The position numbers and the translations under genes were made by a program. A model generated the notes under the pieces. That model saw only the letters and a list, made by a program, of their open reading frames with translations, searched no databases and was not told where the DNA came from. From Flavobacterium jumunjinense (lineage in GTDB: Bacteria; Bacteroidota; Bacteroidia; Flavobacteriales; Flavobacteriaceae): a DNA stretch of 64,000 nucleotides. Shown in pieces: positions 54,017 through 63,208 of the stretch (position 1 is its first letter; every line of letters begins with the position of its first letter). Where the stretch lies: positions 930,001 through 994,000 of the forward strand of contig NZ_CP091285.1 of NCBI RefSeq assembly GCF_021650975.2, given 5' to 3'.

Positions 54017-56623
54017 ATGAGATACCTACTATTTTTCATCACTTCATTTTGTTTTTCACAACAATATCAAATATCTGGAAACATAAATAACAACAACAGA
54101 AGCATAGAAAACGCATCTGTTGTGATATATGATGCAACAGAAAACATTTTAGGCTACAGTTTTACAAATAATAATGGCTTTTACTCTATTTCTTTTGAAG
54201 GAAAAGAAATAAACGTTATAAACATAGAAGCTTCAAGCCTAGGACATCAAAAAAAAAGAATTCAAATTCCTTTAAGTCAAGACAGAACAATTAATCAATC
54301 GTTTTTATTAGAAGAAAAGATAGAAGAGCTGAACGAAGTAGTTTTAAAAACGGACCAAAAAATAAAAATAGAGAGCGACACCATTACTATTAAAACCAAA
54401 TATTTTACCAATGATACCGAACAAACGGTTGAAGATGTTTTAAAACGAATTCCAGGGATAGATGTTGAAGAGGATGGAACAATTAAAGCGAATGGAAAAA
54501 GAATTGAGAAGCTTTTAGTTGAAGGAGACGATTTATTTGACCAAAACTACAAACTACTTTCTAAAAACCTAGACGGTAAAGTTTTAGATGCGGTGCAAAT
54601 ATTGAAAAATTTTGAAGACAACCCCATATTAAAACAACTTGGCAATTCTGAATCTGTCGCAATCAATCTAAAATTAAAGAAAGACAAATTAAATATATGG
54701 TTTGGAAACGTTACTTTAGGTTCTGGTATTGTTTCCGAAAACAGATGGAAAGAAAGTTTAAACATAGGCCTAATTCGTAAAAAAATAAAATTACTCTATC
54801 TCGCCGATTATAACAACTCAGGAACCAAAGCAAGCAGTCAAATATCAAGCAGTTTCACTTTCGGAAACACCTACCGACAAGATCGGTTTGAGAAAGAAGT
54901 ACGTTCCGTTTTTAATTCTTACAGCGGAGAAAACACTACTTTTAGTGATTCGCAAAGTATTTTTAATGATGCTTTTTTCAACACTTTAGCGTTTAACACC
55001 AAATTAAAACCCAATCTTTCTTTACGAAGTGTTAGTTATTTTGCACTCGACGAGCAAATTCAAGATAGTTTTTCTACTACCGAATACAACATAGAACCAA
55101 CTCCTATTTCATTAACAGAAGAAAAAAAATACAATTTACAAAACAAAAAAATTGGTGGAGAAATTGAGTTAAAATACAATGTAAATTCTAAGAACTACAT
55201 TACAGCAAACATCATCTACAAAAACAATCCGAAAAGAATTAACGACAATGTTTTATTTAACAGCGACTTAGTTGATGTAGCATCAAAAAATAAAAATTAC
55301 ACATTTTACAATCATATTTACCATACTTTTAAAGTAGGCAGAAATAAAGTCATCAATAACTATTTTTATTTAGGCAAAGACAATCTAAAAGAACAAAACA
55401 CTATTATTTCTCCATTTTTAAACGATTTCTTTAATGTTACCGAAAATAGTAACATTAAAGAAACGGCAACAAATTCTGTTTCCTATATTGGCTTTAAAAG
55501 CAAAATAATATCGAAGTACAAAAAAATTGAGCATGTAATTTCTGTACGACTTGAAAACAACAAAGAAAAAAATGAAAATAGTTTTCTTGTTGATAACAAT
55601 TTCAATAACAACTATGCAAACAATATTACCTTAAAACAAAATATTTTCGGTTTAGAAAATGGTTTGAAATATGAAATTACAGATGATTTTGATTTTGACT
55701 CTAGGATTACGTATGACATTATTGATTATGAAACGGAAAATTTCTCGAAGAATTATCACATTTTAAACACTTCTAATTCTTTAATCTATAAATTTAAAAA
55801 AGTTGGCACATTCACAATATCACATAACCTCAACAACTCCTTACCCAACATTAACTTATTAACAGAAAACTATCAGCTTATAGACTACAGAAGTTTTTCA
55901 AAAGGAACTAGTGATATTAACCCTATAAAAAGCAATAGTTTTAGTTTTTCTCACAATCTTTTTAATACTAGAAAACGTTTTTCCACTACAACAAGCCTTT
56001 CCTACTCCAAATCAAACAATACTATCTCATCTGAAAGCAACATTACCAATAACTTTATTTTTGGAAATACTGTCATTATAAATGGTGGTGATAATTATCG
56101 CTTCAATTTTAATGTCGTAAACTATTTTAGAAAACTAAAATTAGCAACTAAACTAGAAACACAACAAACGTGGATGAATTCGCCTATAAAAGTAAACACA
56201 AATGAGTTTAGCACAATCAATACTTTATTAAGCACTTACAAACTATCTGGCACTACGTATTTTGAAGAGTCAATTAATTTCGATTTTGGAATTACTCAGA
56301 ATCGCAGCTATAGCAACTTCAACAACAATAAAAGCACAAATAAGATTACAAAAGCAAATCTCTCAACAAATTATAAGTTTTCCGAAAGTTTTATCGCCGA
56401 ATTAAAAAGTGATTTTTATTGGTTAGACAAAACATATTCCTTCGTTAACATCAATCTGAATTACAACCCAACTAAAAGCAGATTCTCCTATCGAGTTATC
56501 TTAAACAATTTATTAAACATTAATGAATTTAAAATCACCTCGTTAAACCAATACACAACAAATACGAGCAGCATCAGTTTAATTGAGCGATATATTCTAC
56601 TAACAGCAAGGTATCGTTTTTAA
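54017..56623 (+). CDS. Outer-membrane beta-barrel protein with carboxypeptidase-regulatory-like domain
   Basis: 868 residues with a short signal peptide (MRYLLFFITSFCFSQ). A CarboxypepD_reg-like domain (about 18-105) and plug-like segment (EDVLKRIPGIDVEEDGTIKA, LVEGDDLFDQ) lead to a barrel ending LTARYRF, a typical outer-membrane C-terminus. It is homologous in order and motifs to the protein encoded at 6298. It starts directly after the third GLPGLI gene, so these proteins probably work together at the outer membrane. An IS1182-type element begins 17 bp after the stop. Confidence 0.9.
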   Translation: MRYLLFFITSFCFSQQYQISGNINNNNRSIENASVVIYDATENILGYSFTNNNGFYSISFEGKEINVINIEASSLGHQKKRIQIPLSQDRTINQSFLLEEKIEELNEVVLKTDQKIKIESDTITIKTKYFTNDTEQTVEDVLKRIPGIDVEEDGTIKANGKRIEKLLVEGDDLFDQNYKLLSKNLDGKVLDAVQILKNFEDNPILKQLGNSESVAINLKLKKDKLNIWFGNVTLGSGIVSENRWKESLNIGLIRKKIKLLYLADYNNSGTKASSQISSSFTFGNTYRQDRFEKEVRSVFNSYSGENTTFSDSQSIFNDAFFNTLAFNTKLKPNLSLRSVSYFALDEQIQDSFSTTEYNIEPTPISLTEEKKYNLQNKKIGGEIELKYNVNSKNYITANIIYKNNPKRINDNVLFNSDLVDVASKNKNYTFYNHIYHTFKVGRNKVINNYFYLGKDNLKEQNTIISPFLNDFFNVTENSNIKETATNSVSYIGFKSKIISKYKKIEHVISVRLENNKEKNENSFLVDNNFNNNYANNITLKQNIFGLENGLKYEITDDFDFDSRITYDIIDYETENFSKNYHILNTSNSLIYKFKKVGTFTISHNLNNSLPNINLLTENYQLIDYRSFSKGTSDINPIKSNSFSFSHNLFNTRKRFSTTTSLSYSKSNNTISSESNITNNFIFGNTVIINGGDNYRFNFNVVNYFRKLKLATKLETQQTWMNSPIKVNTNEFSTINTLLSTYKLSGTTYFEESINFDFGITQNRSYSNFNNNKSTNKITKANLSTNYKFSESFIAELKSDFYWLDKTYSFVNINLNYNPTKSRFSYRVILNNLLNINEFKITSLNQYTTNTSSISLIERYILLTARYRF

Positions 56624-56639
56624 AAAAGTGTATAAAAAG

Positions 56640-56670
56640 AAAGAGGCTGTCCAAAAAGGGCAGCTTTTTT
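56640..56670. repeat. Left inverted repeat of the IS, with terminator hairpin
   Basis: AAAGAGGCTGTCCAAAAAG at 56640-56658. GCTGTCC / GGGCAGC with loop AAAAA is followed by seven T on plus, so the IS end provides a terminator for the barrel operon that stops 17 bp upstream. Confidence 0.85.
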
Positions 56671-58339
56671 TATACAGTCATTTTTAAGGTATTTTGTTTT
56701 GAGTAAAAAATAATAGCAAAATACTTTTGAGTTTCTTTAACGAAGTAAATTTTAGTTTTAACAAACGCTACATAAGTGTGAATTTTGGTTTTGAAAACAA
56801 ATTTTGACAAGTCTACCTTGATTGCATTTATTTTTCTGAAGTTATGCCCAAGTGCCATTAGTAAAAACTCTAATGTTACTTTTTCTAATCCTTTCATTGT
56901 AAATCGGTTAAATTTATTATTGTTTTTTAGTTGACCAAATACGGCTTCTACTTCTATGGGACGTTTACTACGATACTCTAGTCCTTTTTCGCTCATTAGT
57001 AGGTTTCTTGCTTTTTCTTTTAATTCATTTAATCGATGATTGACGGATATTATTCTGTTCTCTTTTGCTTGATGGCATTGACTTCGAAAAGGGCAACCTT
57101 CGCATCTTTTGGTTTGATAATAAGTAATTTGTGATTCATAACCAGTACTTGTCTCACGTTTTCCTACTCCTATTTTTTGCATGATTTGACCCATTGGACA
57201 AACAAAAAAATCGTGTTCTTTGTTGTAAAATAAATTTTGAACAAGAAAAGGATTGTTTTTTATTTTTCTCTTTTGTTCTTGATGAAAATAGTAATATTTC
57301 ACATAAGCATCTGCCTGTTTTTCTTCAAGCATTTCATAGTTTTCTTCACTTCCATAACCTGCATCGGCAACAATTTCTTTACTCTGTTTTTGATAGGCTT
57401 TTTCAAAACCCTCAAGATGAGAGCTTAAGGTTGTAGTATCATTTGTTGTTTGATGAATAGAGACATGTGTAATAAATTGATTTTCAGTAGATATTTGCGG
57501 ATTATACGCAGGTTTTAATTGACCATTTCTCATATGATCTTCTTTCATTCGCATGAAAGTAGCTTCAGGATCTGTTTTACTATAGGAATTCCTGTTTCCC
57601 ATTGTAGCTAAGTCTTTTTCATATTTTTCAAGCTTTGGAAGATGTTCTTCTTGTAGCTTTTGCAATTCTTTTGACTGCTTTTTGGTAGGTTCTTTGAGTT
57701 TTTTATTAAGAATAGAAAGCTTTTATTTAAACTTTCTGAGTCAATTGATTTTGGTAATTCTTCTGTGTTTAGTTCTTGATTATCAGATTGAATACTGTTT
57801 TCAATATCTGATAAAATGTAATTAATCTTATGCTCTAATTTTTCTTTATATTTTTCAACAGAACCTCTCCATACGAAAGTATATTTATTAGCTTTAGATT
57901 CTATCTTTGTACCATCAATATACTGAATATCAAGACTTACATATTTCATTTCAACCAACATTTTTACCACTTCTGCAAAAAGCGTTTGAATATGATTTTT
58001 TAAAATTTTACCTCGAAAATCGTTTATCGTTCTAAAATCTGGAGTAGAATTTCCAGAAATATACATAAAATGAATGTTTTCTTGAAGTGCTTTTGCTATT
58101 TTTCTACAAGAATAAACATTAGATAAATAGCTGTAAAACAATACTTTAATCATCATTCTTGGATGATATGCAGAAGTGCCTCCTCCTTTATATTTTTTTA
58201 ATATTTCACTTATATCTAGTTGATTAACAACTTGTTCAACTAAACAAACTGGATGGTTTTGCGGTATTCTATTGAAAATGTTTATAGGAAATAATTCCGG
58301 AGAATTGCCTGACTGATTTTTAAAAACTATCTTAGCCAT
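56670..58339 (-). pseudogene. IS1182 transposase, frameshifted
   Basis: Two overlapping frames together give a full-length IS1182 DDE transposase of about 556 residues. The N-terminal frame (58339 to about 57720) has PVCLVEQVVNQLDISEIL, STPDFRTINDFR and YIDGTKIESKANKYTFVW. The C-terminal frame (from about 57720 to 56670) has DAGYGSEENYEMLEEK (catalytic Asp), CEGCPFRSQC and KRPIEVEAVFGQLKNN (catalytic Glu). Continuity is restored by one extra A in the AAAAG at 57720-57724 (minus). This is most likely a 1-bp deletion; programmed -1 shifting is possible but the run is only A4. Confidence 0.85.
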
Positions 58340-58399
58340 TGTGCATTTTTATCTCAACTCTAAGATAATAATTTTAGAGAAAAAATACAACAAAAAAAA

Positions 58400-58429
58400 G
58401 GCTGTCCTTACTTTTTGGACAGCCTCTTT
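58400..58429. repeat. Right inverted repeat of the IS, with hairpin
   Basis: CTTTTTGGACAGCCTCTTT (58411-58429) is the exact complement of the left end. GGCTGTCC (58400-58407) pairs with GGACAGCC (58417-58424), giving an 8-bp hairpin; A and T runs flank it. Confidence 0.85.
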
Positions 58430-58449
58430 GTTTTAAACTTATATAACAT

Positions 58450-59151
58450 TTAATTCATTGGAACTTTATAAAAAACACCTTCAGAAAAAGTAACAACATC
58501 TCCACTATCATTCACTGCGTTTAATTGAAAAGTTCCTGTAATAGTACCATTCTCAATTTTAGAAACAACAACTTTACCATTACTTTGCTGAACATTTGAA
58601 ATCTTAAACCTTGCATCTCCATTACCACCTTGAACTGTTACAATTTCTCCAGCTTTATAATTTGCTCCTCTAGCTTTCAACTCTAACTTAGTAATTGCAC
58701 CTACAGGGCTAACCTCAGTTATTTTAAAAACTAAACCAGCTCCATTACTTGTCGTTGTTATATTTGTAGTCATCGCAGAATTATTCAATGAATAACCTGT
58801 TCCAGCATTTTCCTTAAGGTACTCATAAACAGGCCCAGGAACAATTCCTGTAGTATACTCATTTATACTCAATGCAGAACCAACCGTATAAGTCCCAAAA
58901 TTCAACATATTTTCTGTTCCCAATGGAAATCCTGAGATAATTGGAGCACTTAACTTTATTGTTAACACTTCAGAACCTCTATATCCTTTTATAATTAAAG
59001 CTCCTCCAGCATCAACAGAAACGTTTGTCTCTTTTGCTTTCCAACTAACTCCATTTAATCTTGCTTGAATTGTTGGTGTATTATCTTCTGTTTCATTAAC
59101 ACATGATGTTAACAAAAACATCCCTAATAAAACTATTACTATTTTTTTCAT
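58450..59151 (-). CDS. Lipoprotein, DUF6252-like
   Basis: 233 residues. Lipobox signal MKKIVIVLLGMFLLTSCV, then a beta-rich domain beginning TIQARLNGVSWKA with KGYRGSEVLTIKLSAP and a C-terminal TITGTFQLNAV, the pattern of the flavobacterial DUF6252 lipoproteins. Between them lies an inserted Gly-rich stretch (TKLELKARGANYKAGEIVTV) resembling repeats of surface proteins. It is 20 bp from the right end of the IS. Function unknown. Confidence 0.7.
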   Translation of the reverse strand: MKKIVIVLLGMFLLTSCVNETEDNTPTIQARLNGVSWKAKETNVSVDAGGALIIKGYRGSEVLTIKLSAPIISGFPLGTENMLNFGTYTVGSALSINEYTTGIVPGPVYEYLKENAGTGYSLNNSAMTTNITTTSNGAGLVFKITEVSPVGAITKLELKARGANYKAGEIVTVQGGNGDARFKISNVQQSNGKVVVSKIENGTITGTFQLNAVNDSGDVVTFSEGVFYKVPMN

Positions 59152-59265
59152 TATAAATCTATTTTTAGCGAGTAAGAGACAAAAATAATTTTTTTAATTT
59201 AAACAGCACATAAAAAAGACAAAAATATTTATAACTAAGGTAGTTAATTCTAAAACAAAGTTTTG

Positions 59266-59304
59266 TATATTTGCGCCCTTAAATAACTGAGGTCGGGAAC
59301 CTCA
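59266..59304 (+). promoter_or_regulatory. Promoter and leader hairpin of rpsP
   Basis: TATATTTG (59266-59273) matches the Bacteroidota -7 element; start expected near 59280. The short leader carries the hairpin TGAGGT / ACCTCA (59288-59293 with 59299-59304, loop CGGGA), possibly a ribosomal-protein leader element, though too small to name. Confidence 0.5.
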
Positions 59305-59321
59305 AAATTAATCAAAAGATT

Positions 59322-59849
59322 ATGCCTGTAAAAATTAGATTACAAAGACATGGTAAAAAAGGGAAACCTTTTTACTGGATCGTAGCAGCTGATGCTCGTT
59401 CAAAAAGAGATGGTAAATTCTTAGACAAAATCGGAACTTACAATCCTAACACTAACCCTGCTACTATCGATTTAAATTTAGATAGTGCTGTACAATGGTT
59501 GCACAATGGTGCTCAACCAACTGATACTGCAAGAGCAATCTTATCTTACAAAGGTGTTTTATTAAAACATCACTTAGATGGAGGAGTTCGTAAGGGTGCT
59601 TTAACTCAAGAACAAGCTGATGCTAAATTAGCTACTTGGTTAGAAGAAAAAACAGGAAAAGTTGACGTTAAGAAAGACGGTTTAAGCAAAGCACAAGCTG
59701 ATGCGAAAGCTAAAGCTTTCAAAGCAGAACAAGATGCTAACGCTAAACGTATTGCTGCACAAACTGAAGCTTTAAAAGCTGATGAAGTTGTTGCTACTGA
59801 AGAAGAAGCTCCTGCTGTTGAAGAAAACAATGAAGAAACTGAAGCTTAA
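59322..59849 (+). CDS. rpsP: 30S ribosomal protein S16
   Basis: Small-subunit protein S16. The core (about 1-80) has VKIRLQRHGKKGKPFYWIV and KIGTYNPNT; a long tail of about 95 residues rich in Ala, Lys and Glu (KADEVVATEEEAPAVEENNE) follows, as in other Bacteroidota S16, making 175 residues versus about 80 in E. coli. It heads rpsP-rimM-trmN6; trmD and rplS, usual in Proteobacteria, are not in this cluster. Confidence 0.97.
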   Translation: MPVKIRLQRHGKKGKPFYWIVAADARSKRDGKFLDKIGTYNPNTNPATIDLNLDSAVQWLHNGAQPTDTARAILSYKGVLLKHHLDGGVRKGALTQEQADAKLATWLEEKTGKVDVKKDGLSKAQADAKAKAFKAEQDANAKRIAAQTEALKADEVVATEEEAPAVEENNEETEA

Positions 59850-59871
59850 TTTTTAATATTAAATCGTAATT

Positions 59872-60402
59872 ATGCATAAAAAAGATTGTTTCTATTTAGG
59901 TAAAATTGCGAGAAAATTTAGCTTTAAAGGTGAAGTCCTAATCTTTTTAGATACGGATGAACCTGAATTGTATCAAAATTTGGAATCAGTTTTTGTTGAA
60001 TTAAACAAAACACTGGTTCCTTTTTTTATTGAAAAAAGAGCAATACATAAAGATAAATTTTTACGTGTTCGCTTTGAAGATGTAGAAAATGAAGCTGATG
60101 CTGATGCAATTATGAATTGCGAAGTTTATCTTCCACTTTCAATGTTACCAAAATTAAGCGGTAACAAATTCTACTATCACGAAATTATTGGATTTGAAGT
60201 AGAAGATCTTCGTCTTGGAAACATTGGAATAATGAAAGGTGTTAACGACAGTAATGCTCAACCACTTTTTGAAATTACCAAGGGGGAAATAGAAATTCTA
60301 GTCCCAATGATTGATGATTTTATAATAAAAATTGATCGAAGCAACAAAAAAGTAATCCTTGACACTCCTGAAGGGTTAGTAGACCTTTACTTAGAAGAAT
60401 AA
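59872..60402 (+). CDS. rimM: Ribosome maturation factor RimM
   Basis: 176 residues: N-terminal RimM domain (YLGKIARKFSFKGEVLIFLD) and C-terminal PRC-barrel (FEVEDLRLGNIGIMKGVND, EIEILVPMIDDFI). It binds S19 and helps 30S maturation. It follows rpsP by 22 bp in the same operon. Confidence 0.95.
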   Translation: MHKKDCFYLGKIARKFSFKGEVLIFLDTDEPELYQNLESVFVELNKTLVPFFIEKRAIHKDKFLRVRFEDVENEADADAIMNCEVYLPLSMLPKLSGNKFYYHEIIGFEVEDLRLGNIGIMKGVNDSNAQPLFEITKGEIEILVPMIDDFIIKIDRSNKKVILDTPEGLVDLYLEE

Positions 60403-60433
60403 AATACAAAAATAAACCTGTTAGAATTCATCC

Positions 60434-61147
60434 ATGAGCACTACTTTCAATTTTAAACAATTCAAAATAGAGCAAGACAAATGCGCTATGAAGATAGGCA
60501 CTGATGCTGTTCTACTAGGAGCTTGGACACCTTTAACCAATAACCCATATAGTGTTTTAGATATTGGAACTGGAACTGGAATCTTAGCTTTAATGTTAGC
60601 TCAAAGAAGCAATGCTGAACAAATCGACGCTCTTGAGATTGATGAAGATGCTTACGAACAAGCAACAGACAATTTTGAAGAATCTCCTTGGAACGATAGA
60701 TTGTTTTGCTTTCATGCCGGTTTAGATGAATTTATGGACGAACCTGAAGACGAATACGACATAATTATTTCAAATCCTCCTTTCTATACAGAAGATTACA
60801 AAACAGAAAGCTCTCAAAGAGATTTAGCTCGATTTGAAGATGCACTACCTTTTGAAGATTTAATTGAAGCTGCTGATTTATTACTTTCAGAAAAAGGACT
60901 ATTCTCCGTGATAATTCCTTTTAAAGAAGAAGAGCGCTTTTTATCCTTAGCGAATGACTTCGAACTTTATCCTATAAAAATTACTCGTATTAAAGGAACA
61001 CCAACTACAGAAATAAAAAGAAGTTTATTGGCTTTTACTAAAACCCAACAAACACCATTAATAGACGAACTAATTATTGAAATAGCACGTCATCAATATA
61101 CTTCAGAATATATAAATCTAACTAAAGATTTTTATTTAAAGATGTAG
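60434..61147 (+). CDS. trmN6: tRNA1(Val) A37 N6-methyltransferase-like
   Basis: 237-residue SAM-dependent methyltransferase of the YfiC/TrmN6 type: start FNFKQFKIEQDKCAMKIGTDAVLLG, SAM motif VLDIGTGTGILALMLAQ, and the catalytic NPPFY in DIIISNPPFYTED, typical of N6-adenine methylation. It is the third gene after rpsP and rimM, fitting a translation role. It ends 4 bp before a convergent regulator gene. Confidence 0.92.
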   Translation: MSTTFNFKQFKIEQDKCAMKIGTDAVLLGAWTPLTNNPYSVLDIGTGTGILALMLAQRSNAEQIDALEIDEDAYEQATDNFEESPWNDRLFCFHAGLDEFMDEPEDEYDIIISNPPFYTEDYKTESSQRDLARFEDALPFEDLIEAADLLLSEKGLFSVIIPFKEEERFLSLANDFELYPIKITRIKGTPTTEIKRSLLAFTKTQQTPLIDELIIEIARHQYTSEYINLTKDFYLKM

Positions 61148-61151
61148 CTTT

Positions 61152-61769
61152 TTATTTTTTATTTATCCTATTATAAATCTCAATAACTTCATCTTTACTG
61201 GTTACATGTAGTTTTTCATAAATATTCCTTACATGAGTTTTAATTGTATTAACACTTACATTTAACTCTTCTCCTATTGAGGAGTAACTTTTCCCTTTAG
61301 CAAGATAGGTTAGCACCTCATTTTCACGATCAGAAAGTTCATTTATTTTTTTTTCTTGAAATGACTCCACAACCATTCGAGCAATCTTAACACTCATAGG
61401 AGCTCCTCCTTGATTTAATTGCTCTAATGCTTCAATTATCTTCTGCTTTCCACTTACTTTCGTAATATACCCAACAGCTCCAACACATAACGCTTCAAAA
61501 ACAAAATTCGACTCTTCATTAACAGTTACTACAATAATGGCAATATCTGGAAATTGTTTCTTTATAATTTTAATACCTTCTATACCATTTATCCCTGGTA
61601 AATTAATATCCATAAAAATGACATCAGGGCGTAATTCATTTAGTTCAGGTATCGCTAATTCGCAACTTTCAAAATCACCTATAACTTCAAAATTCTCTGT
61701 AGAATTAATGATATCTTTATATGTTTTTCTGACTAATTCGTAGTCTTCTATAAGGACAATTTTTTTCAT
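61152..61769 (-). CDS. NarL/FixJ-family response regulator
   Basis: 205 residues. Receiver with Asp54 in VIFMDINLPGING and ED at 8-9; C-terminal LuxR-type HTH (LSDRENEVLTYLAKGKSYSS, VSVNTIKTHVRNIYEKL). No sensor kinase lies next to it, so it is an orphan regulator in this window. A 145-bp gap separates it from the next gene on the same strand, without features noticed. Confidence 0.92.
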   Translation of the reverse strand: MKKIVLIEDYELVRKTYKDIINSTENFEVIGDFESCELAIPELNELRPDVIFMDINLPGINGIEGIKIIKKQFPDIAIIVVTVNEESNFVFEALCVGAVGYITKVSGKQKIIEALEQLNQGGAPMSVKIARMVVESFQEKKINELSDRENEVLTYLAKGKSYSSIGEELNVSVNTIKTHVRNIYEKLHVTSKDEVIEIYNRINKK

Positions 61770-61914
61770 ACTTCATATTTAAAAAAACTTTTTTTTCTTT
61801 TACATTTTGGATATACCATTTTTATAAAATAATAAAAGTACCTTTTTTATTCTTTAATACACAAGAACAACTATAAAAACATTTTTTCAATCCATTTTAC
61901 CTTAACTAATCCTA

Positions 61915-63096
61915 TCATTTAATGGTTAAAGTATATATACTTACGATTTCATACATTTTATTTTTTATTAGTATTTGATACTTCCCAGCAGGCAACATAA
62001 GCTTGGGAATTTCTTCTTTATTTAAAATTTCAACAATATCAACAGGAATTCCTTCATGCTCATATTCGTTGTCTTTGTACGCTAAAGCCAAGACTGGATA
62101 TTCCTTTATTTTTGATTTAGGGATGGAATATTTTTTACTCTCTTTACTTAGCGAAAGCCAATCAGGTCTATTATTATAATATTTTGTAATGGGATGAATA
62201 ATTTGACAATCTACTTGTTCCGCATTGGACAATCCATTAAAAAGACTTCCTTTTTCATCTATCAACACTACTGAAGATGTATTATTAACCAGTTCAATTA
62301 CAGGATTAGTAAATTTCAAATCACTCTTCTCAGAGTAGATTACTTGATCTATGGAAAAAGGATTCTTGTTGGTTAATTCTTTTAACTTCCCTGCCATTGC
62401 TTTCTCCCAACGCTTTATTTTAGGCATTCCTTCTATCACATGATCGTATCCGCAATGAATTAAAAACTTAGAATTTGGATTTTCGTCTATGATTTTTTTA
62501 ATATTCTCCGCTTGCTCTATTTCTCTTTCTTTACCATTTTTTCCATCAGTAGCTTCATATTCAAACAACGTAAATCCTATTTCTAAAGCTTCTCTAATAA
62601 GATTTGCCATTTGCGGTTCTTTTACATAGTAACCACTTTTTATAGTTGGAAATTTCCTATCATTAATTAAGGTATCCGACAAAGCTTCGAGTCCAAAAAA
62701 GCGGTATCCATTTTCATATAATCCTTTTAACAATGAAGCAGTAAATACTCTATGTCTTGCATTATGGTGTGCTTCATTTATTATAATTATTTGTTCTGCT
62801 TTTGAACGTTCTATAATGTACTCTTTTGCGTTTTTGGGATTAAATTTTTTAATGAACAAGCTGTCCTCTACAGTAAGCTTTTTAAAACCTCCACCATTCT
62901 TATCCCAAGTTGTTAATGCCTCATGATAATACCCACTTGTTGCATATTCTGTAGCTCCAAGTTGGTATTTCCAAGCTAATGTGTCCTTTTCAATTGCAGC
63001 ATTAATATCTTTAGAAAATTGATACTTTTCTTTAGGTACTTGTGCAATGAGTATATTATTTAGAGACAGTAAACAAAGAATGTAAATTACTTTCAC
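61915..63096 (-). CDS. Exported protein with ChaN/erythromycin-esterase-like domain
   Basis: 393 residues with signal peptide MKVIYILCLLSLNNILIAQ. The central domain has IIIINEAHHNARHRVFTASL (an acidic-His-His cluster) and FLIHCGYDHVIEG, the pattern of the haem-binding ChaN / TIKI / erythromycin-esterase superfamily, which cleaves or binds small substrates using paired E and H residues. It is exported, unlike the resistance esterases, so antibiotic inactivation is not implied. Substrate unknown. Confidence 0.65.
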   Translation of the reverse strand: MKVIYILCLLSLNNILIAQVPKEKYQFSKDINAAIEKDTLAWKYQLGATEYATSGYYHEALTTWDKNGGGFKKLTVEDSLFIKKFNPKNAKEYIIERSKAEQIIIINEAHHNARHRVFTASLLKGLYENGYRFFGLEALSDTLINDRKFPTIKSGYYVKEPQMANLIREALEIGFTLFEYEATDGKNGKEREIEQAENIKKIIDENPNSKFLIHCGYDHVIEGMPKIKRWEKAMAGKLKELTNKNPFSIDQVIYSEKSDLKFTNPVIELVNNTSSVVLIDEKGSLFNGLSNAEQVDCQIIHPITKYYNNRPDWLSLSKESKKYSIPKSKIKEYPVLALAYKDNEYEHEGIPVDIVEILNKEEIPKLMLPAGKYQILIKNKMYEIVSIYTLTIK

Positions 63097-63153
63097 TTTA
63101 TTTTTTTTTAAATTATGCCTCTGAACACTATTTCTATTAGAAACATCTTTTTA

Positions 63154-63199
63154 AGAAAAACACATAAAACCACCACAGATTAGGCGATTTTATGTGTTT
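63154..63199 (-). terminator. Intrinsic terminator after the repeat protein gene
   Basis: On minus: AAACACATAAAA / TTTTATGTGTTT 12-bp stem with an 18-base inner part, then TTCTT; 10 bp after the stop codon at 63209. Confidence 0.75.
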
Positions 63200-63208
63200 A
63201 TATTGTAT

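Larger units (their letters stand above)
56640..58429 (-). mobile_element. IS1182-family insertion sequence
   Basis: About 1.79 kb, bounded by perfect 19-bp inverted repeats (AAAGAGGCTGTCCAAAAAG at the left, its complement at 58411-58429). It carries one transposase gene on minus, split by a frameshift. A target duplication is not evident. Each end can fold into a hairpin resembling a terminator. The element sits between the GLPGLI/barrel operon and a lipoprotein gene without breaking either. Confidence 0.88.

Noticed and set aside
57194..57436. Opposite-strand frames within the transposase
   Set aside because: They lie wholly inside the transposase gene, have no ribosome site or known motif, and reflect low-complexity AT-rich codons.
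57718..57726. Programmed -1 frameshift in the IS transposase
   Set aside because: The run is only four A and the usual slippery heptamer is missing, so a 1-bp deletion is more likely; not fully excluded.
59606..59830. Ala/Ser-rich opposite-strand frame in rpsP
   Set aside because: It mirrors the Ala/Lys/Glu-rich tail of S16 and has no independent support.
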